This document shows, piece after piece, positions 4,626 through 6,874 of a stretch of 6,874 nucleotides of DNA. A program made the translations under genes and the position numbers. The DNA is taken from assembly GCA_937864275.1 (NCBI GenBank), contig CALMIW010000641.1:1-6874 (forward strand), read 5' to 3'. This stretch comes from an uncultured Dehalococcoidia bacterium (GTDB taxonomy: Bacteria > Chloroflexota > Dehalococcoidia > Tepidiformales > Tepidiformaceae). Below the pieces are notes generated by a model, which saw only the letters and a list, made by a program, of their open reading frames with translations, was not told the DNA's origin and did no database searches. Position 1 is the first letter of the stretch, and each line of letters opens with the position of its first letter.

Positions 4626-5573
4626 TCAGGCCTCCGCGAGCGGGGCGGCCGGAGCGATCCTCCGCCGGAAGCGGCGGCTGATGAGGAGGGCGAGCACAAC
4701 CGGGATGACGAGCCAGATCCCGGCGACGGCCAGGACAATCCCGCCCGCCGCCAGGTAGCGAGCCACTTCGAGCGAAGCCTCCCAGCTGTTCGCGAAGACT
4801 TCCCCGAGCCTCCAGCCCCCGCTCTTCGGCTCTTCGACCTTCGCCAGTACGGGCGCGACGGTGAGGTTGATGGTGGCGAAGTCGGTGAGGTCGTCGAGAA
4901 CCTTGAGCCGGCCCTGGATCTGTTCGATCTGGCTGCGGACGCTGCTAAGGCGGTCCTGCACCGTGAGGATTTCCTGGATGGTCTTCGCCTGGTTGAGGAG
5001 GACGAGGTACTGCTCCTCGGTCCGCTCCAGGTTCCGCAGGCGGCTCTGGAGGTCGGTGTACTGCTCGGTCACCTCGCTCGAATTGGAGCCTTCGGTTTCG
5101 ACCGATACGCCGGCCATGGTCCGCAGGCTGACGACGAGCGCGTCGTAGTTCTGCACTGGCACGCGAATGGTGAGGCTGGCTGAACGCTTCGTGTTGTCGC
5201 CCGGATCGTTGCTGTACTGGGACTTCTCCACGTAGCCGCCGTTGGTGCGTGCGAGCGCACTGGCATCGTTGAAGGGGCGGCCGACGTCGTCCGAATTGAG
5301 GCTCAGGTTGGCGGTGAAGATGATCTTGCGGCTGACATCGGCGGCCAGTGGCTCATCGCCCGTGCCGGTCGACTGCGGGCTTTCCAGGGCGATGCCGCCG
5401 CTGGCCGGCACGCCCGGTGTCGCCAGCGCAGACGAGTAGGACGCGTCTTTGGAAGTCGCGCCGCCGTCGTTGTCGCCGGCCGAACGGTAGCCGTCGTCGT
5501 CATCGTCGTCGCCGCAGGCGCCGAGGACGAGCGCGGTGGCCACGACCCCTGCAAGGAGCATGCGAGTCTTCAT
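4626..5573 (-). CDS. DUF4349 domain lipoprotein with C-terminal membrane helix (315 aa)
   Basis: Envelope protein of the DUF4349 family, whose function is not established. Residues 1-20 are a lipoprotein signal peptide ending in the lipobox LGAC (modified Cys20). Six Asp and a long Gly/Ser/Asp/Ala-rich linker follow to about residue 78. The DUF4349 domain runs from about 80 to 245: RKIIFTANLSLNSDD, GGYVEKSQYSN, then LTIRVPVQNYDALVVSL, all typical. From about 165 to 228 it contains a heptad-like helical segment (VTEQYTDLQSRLRNLERTEEQ and onward to IEQIQGRLKVL), likely coiled coil. A transmembrane helix lies at about 275-299, followed by RRFRRR, so the C-terminus should be cytoplasmic. The protein would be tethered at both ends. 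ATG 5573 is supported by GGAGG 6 nt upstream and by the signal peptide; an upstream in-frame start would add 11 residues that spoil it. It follows the folate gene by 101 nt and converges with the DUF4397 gene. Confidence 0.92.
   Translation of the reverse strand: MKTRMLLAGVVATALVLGACGDDDDDDGYRSAGDNDGGATSKDASYSSALATPGVPASGGIALESPQSTGTGDEPLAADVSRKIIFTANLSLNSDDVGRPFNDASALARTNGGYVEKSQYSNDPGDNTKRSASLTIRVPVQNYDALVVSLRTMAGVSVETEGSNSSEVTEQYTDLQSRLRNLERTEEQYLVLLNQAKTIQEILTVQDRLSSVRSQIEQIQGRLKVLDDLTDFATINLTVAPVLAKVEEPKSGGWRLGEVFANSWEASLEVARYLAAGGIVLAVAGIWLVIPVVLALLISRRFRRRIAPAAPLAEA
5493..5510 (-). repeat. GAC/GAT codon run encoding six Asp after the lipobox
   Basis: Six consecutive Asp codons (five GAC and one GAT) start two residues after the lipidated Cys of the DUF4349 protein. 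The trinucleotide repeat keeps frame if it slips and would only change linker charge and length. Confidence 0.7.
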
Positions 5574-5674
5574 TTCCCACCTCCATGGGCGGACTACGCC
5601 GTCCATGCCGAATGAACGACGGCGAGCGGCCGGCGGTTCCTTCCGAAGGTAAAGAAGAGGTACTCGCGGCGTCG
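5574..5674. other. Intergenic gap between the folate gene and the DUF4349 gene
   Basis: 101 bp. Apart from the Shine-Dalgarno sequence at its left end I see only a short CCTTCCGAAGG inverted repeat (5638-5648) and no clear terminator or promoter. The lipoprotein gene could be read through from the folate gene or have its own weak promoter. Confidence 0.4.
5580..5584 (-). promoter_or_regulatory. Ribosome-binding site of the DUF4349 lipoprotein gene
   Basis: GGAGG on the minus strand, 6 nt before ATG 5573. It is among the strongest Shine-Dalgarno matches in the window and decides this start. Confidence 0.8.
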
Positions 5675-6874
5675 TTAGAGGGCGGAGTGGTGGGCGAGGC
5701 CTTCGTCTCCAACGGCGGCGAGGGCGGCGGCGGCCGTCGTCGCGAGCAGCGGGAGGACGCCGGGCAGGACTTCCGAAAGGGGGGCGAGGACGAAGTTCCG
5801 TTCCAGGATCCGCGTGTGGGGCACCTCGAGTCCGGGGAGGCTCACCCGCTGGTCGCCGTAGAAGAGGATGTCGAGGTCGGCGGGGCGGGGTCCCCAGCGG
5901 CGTTCGGGGCGGCGGCCGAGGGCGTGTTCGATGTCCTCCAGCGCCGCCAGCAACTCGGGCGGCGCGAGGCGCGTTTCGGCGCGCACAACGGCATTCAGGT
6001 AGGGAGGCTGGTCGGCGGGGACGGGAGCGGTTTGCCAGACCGATGACCTCGCGACGACCCGGATGCCGCTCTCGCCGAGCATCCGGGTGGCTGTGCGAAG
6101 GTTCCCGAGGCGGTCGCCGAGGTTCGAGCCCAGGGCGATGGTCGCGGTCACGGTTGCCGGAACCATCGGGCCGCGCCCGATGACGGCGTCGCTCATGCGG
6201 GCGGCCTTCACCATCTCCGGCACGTCGTGCACGCGGACGATGTCGGCGCCGTTCGCGATGGAGAGGGCGACGGTAGCGGCAGTACCTTCGAGCCGTTCGC
6301 CGACGGGGGCGCCGCCAAGCACGTGGCCGATCGTGGACTTGCGCGAGGTGCCAACCAGGAGGGGGAGCCCGAGGCTGCGCAGTTCTCCGAGGCGGCGAAG
6401 CATCTCCAGGTTCTGTTCGGGCGTCCAGCCGAAACCGAAGCCGGGGTCGAGGATGAGGCGGTCCCCGGTGATGGCGTGCTTCGTGCAGAGGGCGAGTGTC
6501 GCCTCGAAACCGGAACGGATGTCGCCGACCACGTCGTGGAACTGCCGGCCGCGCTGGTTGTGCATGGCGACAACGACCGCGCCAGTCTCGGCGGCGACAC
6601 GAGGCATCGCGGGATCGTGGCGAAGGCCCCAGACATCATTGATAGCGTCGGCGCCGGCGTGCAGCGCCGCCCGCGCGACCGAGGCGTGGTAGGTATCGGC
6701 CGAGATTGGCAGGTTGGGGACGGCGCGCACGGCTTCGATGACCGGCACGACGCGGCGGGCTTCCTCGGCGGGGTCCAGTTCTTCGGCGCCGGGCCGCGAG
6801 GACTCGCCGCCGACGTCGATCCAGTCGGCGCCGCCGGCTTCGATCTGTGCCACGGGGTCGAACAGCGGCTCGCG
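5675..6874 (-). CDS. folP-folK fusion: Bifunctional dihydropteroate synthase / HPPK, 5'-truncated by window (399 aa seen)
   Basis: Two consecutive folate enzymes in one chain. HPPK pyrophosphorylates 6-hydroxymethyl-dihydropterin with ATP; DHPS then condenses the product with p-aminobenzoate to dihydropteroate. In visible numbering, DHPS occupies 1 to about 235: DVGGESSRPGA (20-30), SADTYH with D60, INDVWG (78-83), MHNQ (104-107), LDPGFGFGW (142-150), TSRKS (176-180) and the terminal VRVHDV (213-218). HPPK begins at about 242: IALGSNLGDR, YLNAVV, and the signature RWGPRPADLDIL (326-337). The linker is only about 10 residues. The frame is open to the window edge, so the true start and the NVTPDSFSDGG motif lie outside. 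A GTG at 6853 is internal. DHPS residues needed for pterin and sulfate binding are present; the Lys often following DPGFGFG is Trp150. The order DHPS-HPPK is opposite to the HPPK-DHPS order of fungal, plant and chlamydial FolKP fusions. The gene ends in TAA. Confidence 0.94.
   Translation of the reverse strand, partial: REPLFDPVAQIEAGGADWIDVGGESSRPGAEELDPAEEARRVVPVIEAVRAVPNLPISADTYHASVARAALHAGADAINDVWGLRHDPAMPRVAAETGAVVVAMHNQRGRQFHDVVGDIRSGFEATLALCTKHAITGDRLILDPGFGFGWTPEQNLEMLRRLGELRSLGLPLLVGTSRKSTIGHVLGGAPVGERLEGTAATVALSIANGADIVRVHDVPEMVKAARMSDAVIGRGPMVPATVTATIALGSNLGDRLGNLRTATRMLGESGIRVVARSSVWQTAPVPADQPPYLNAVVRAETRLAPPELLAALEDIEHALGRRPERRWGPRPADLDILFYGDQRVSLPGLEVPHTRILERNFVLAPLSEVLPGVLPLLATTAAAALAAVGDEGLAHHSAL

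Noticed and set aside
4518..5183. Plus-strand 221-codon open frame
   Set aside because: It overlaps the end of the DUF4397 gene, the hairpin and the DUF4349 gene in antisense. Low-complexity acidic translation and no family match.
1..6874. CRISPR array, tRNA/rRNA, insertion sequence, phage or defence system
   Set aside because: No regularly spaced repeats, no cloverleaf or rRNA-like stretch, no transposase or integrase, and all genes belong to housekeeping, regulatory or envelope families.

Overview
The window is GC-rich bacterial chromosome (coding strands rich in G/C at third positions). It is densely packed, with nine protein genes and no RNA genes, insertion sequences or CRISPR arrays visible. 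Eight genes lie on the minus strand and one on the plus strand. An ECF sigma factor with an RskA-type anti-sigma, paired RCK/TrkA proteins, and DUF4349 and DUF4397 surface proteins together suggest a Chloroflexota-like bacterium (perhaps Dehalococcoidia/Tepidiformia). This placement rests on protein style only, and an actinobacterial relative is not excluded.

Right part, minus strand: a 5'-truncated bifunctional folate gene encodes dihydropteroate synthase followed by HPPK in one chain (5675-6874). After about 100 bp comes a DUF4349 lipoprotein (4626-5573) with a strong Shine-Dalgarno sequence. Its end converges on the plus-strand DUF4397 surface protein (3692-4555). The two are separated by a near-perfect hairpin that probably serves as a terminator.

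Centre: the DUF4397 gene is divergent from an ECF sigma factor (3020-3583, minus) whose stop overlaps the start of its RskA-like transmembrane anti-sigma factor (2316-3023). The sigma/DUF4397 intergenic region is an AT-rich island with repeated TTGTC words, a CAAAATTTTG palindrome, a GC hairpin and a possible five-codon leader ORF just before the sigma start. The layout suggests an envelope-sensing sigma/anti-sigma switch with the divergent exported protein as a possible target.

Left part, minus strand: a compact run of five genes follows. They are a two-helix small membrane protein (2068-2277), a degenerate UspA-fold protein (1557-2009), an RCK_N-only TrkA protein (1130-1543), a full RCK_N+RCK_C TrkA protein (451-1125), and the N-terminal 150 residues of prephenate dehydratase pheA (1-451), which leaves the window. 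Spacing from usp to pheA is +13, +4 and -1 nt, so these genes are probably co-translated. The RCK pair looks like a split TrkA regulator of potassium uptake, but no TrkH/KtrB membrane subunit is in view. Coupling to pheA is an odd partnership.

I found no complete, clearly undescribed multi-gene defence or mobile system. The most interesting points are the split TrkA/Usp/small-membrane-protein cluster coupled to pheA, and the regulatory region between the sigma factor and the DUF4397 gene.
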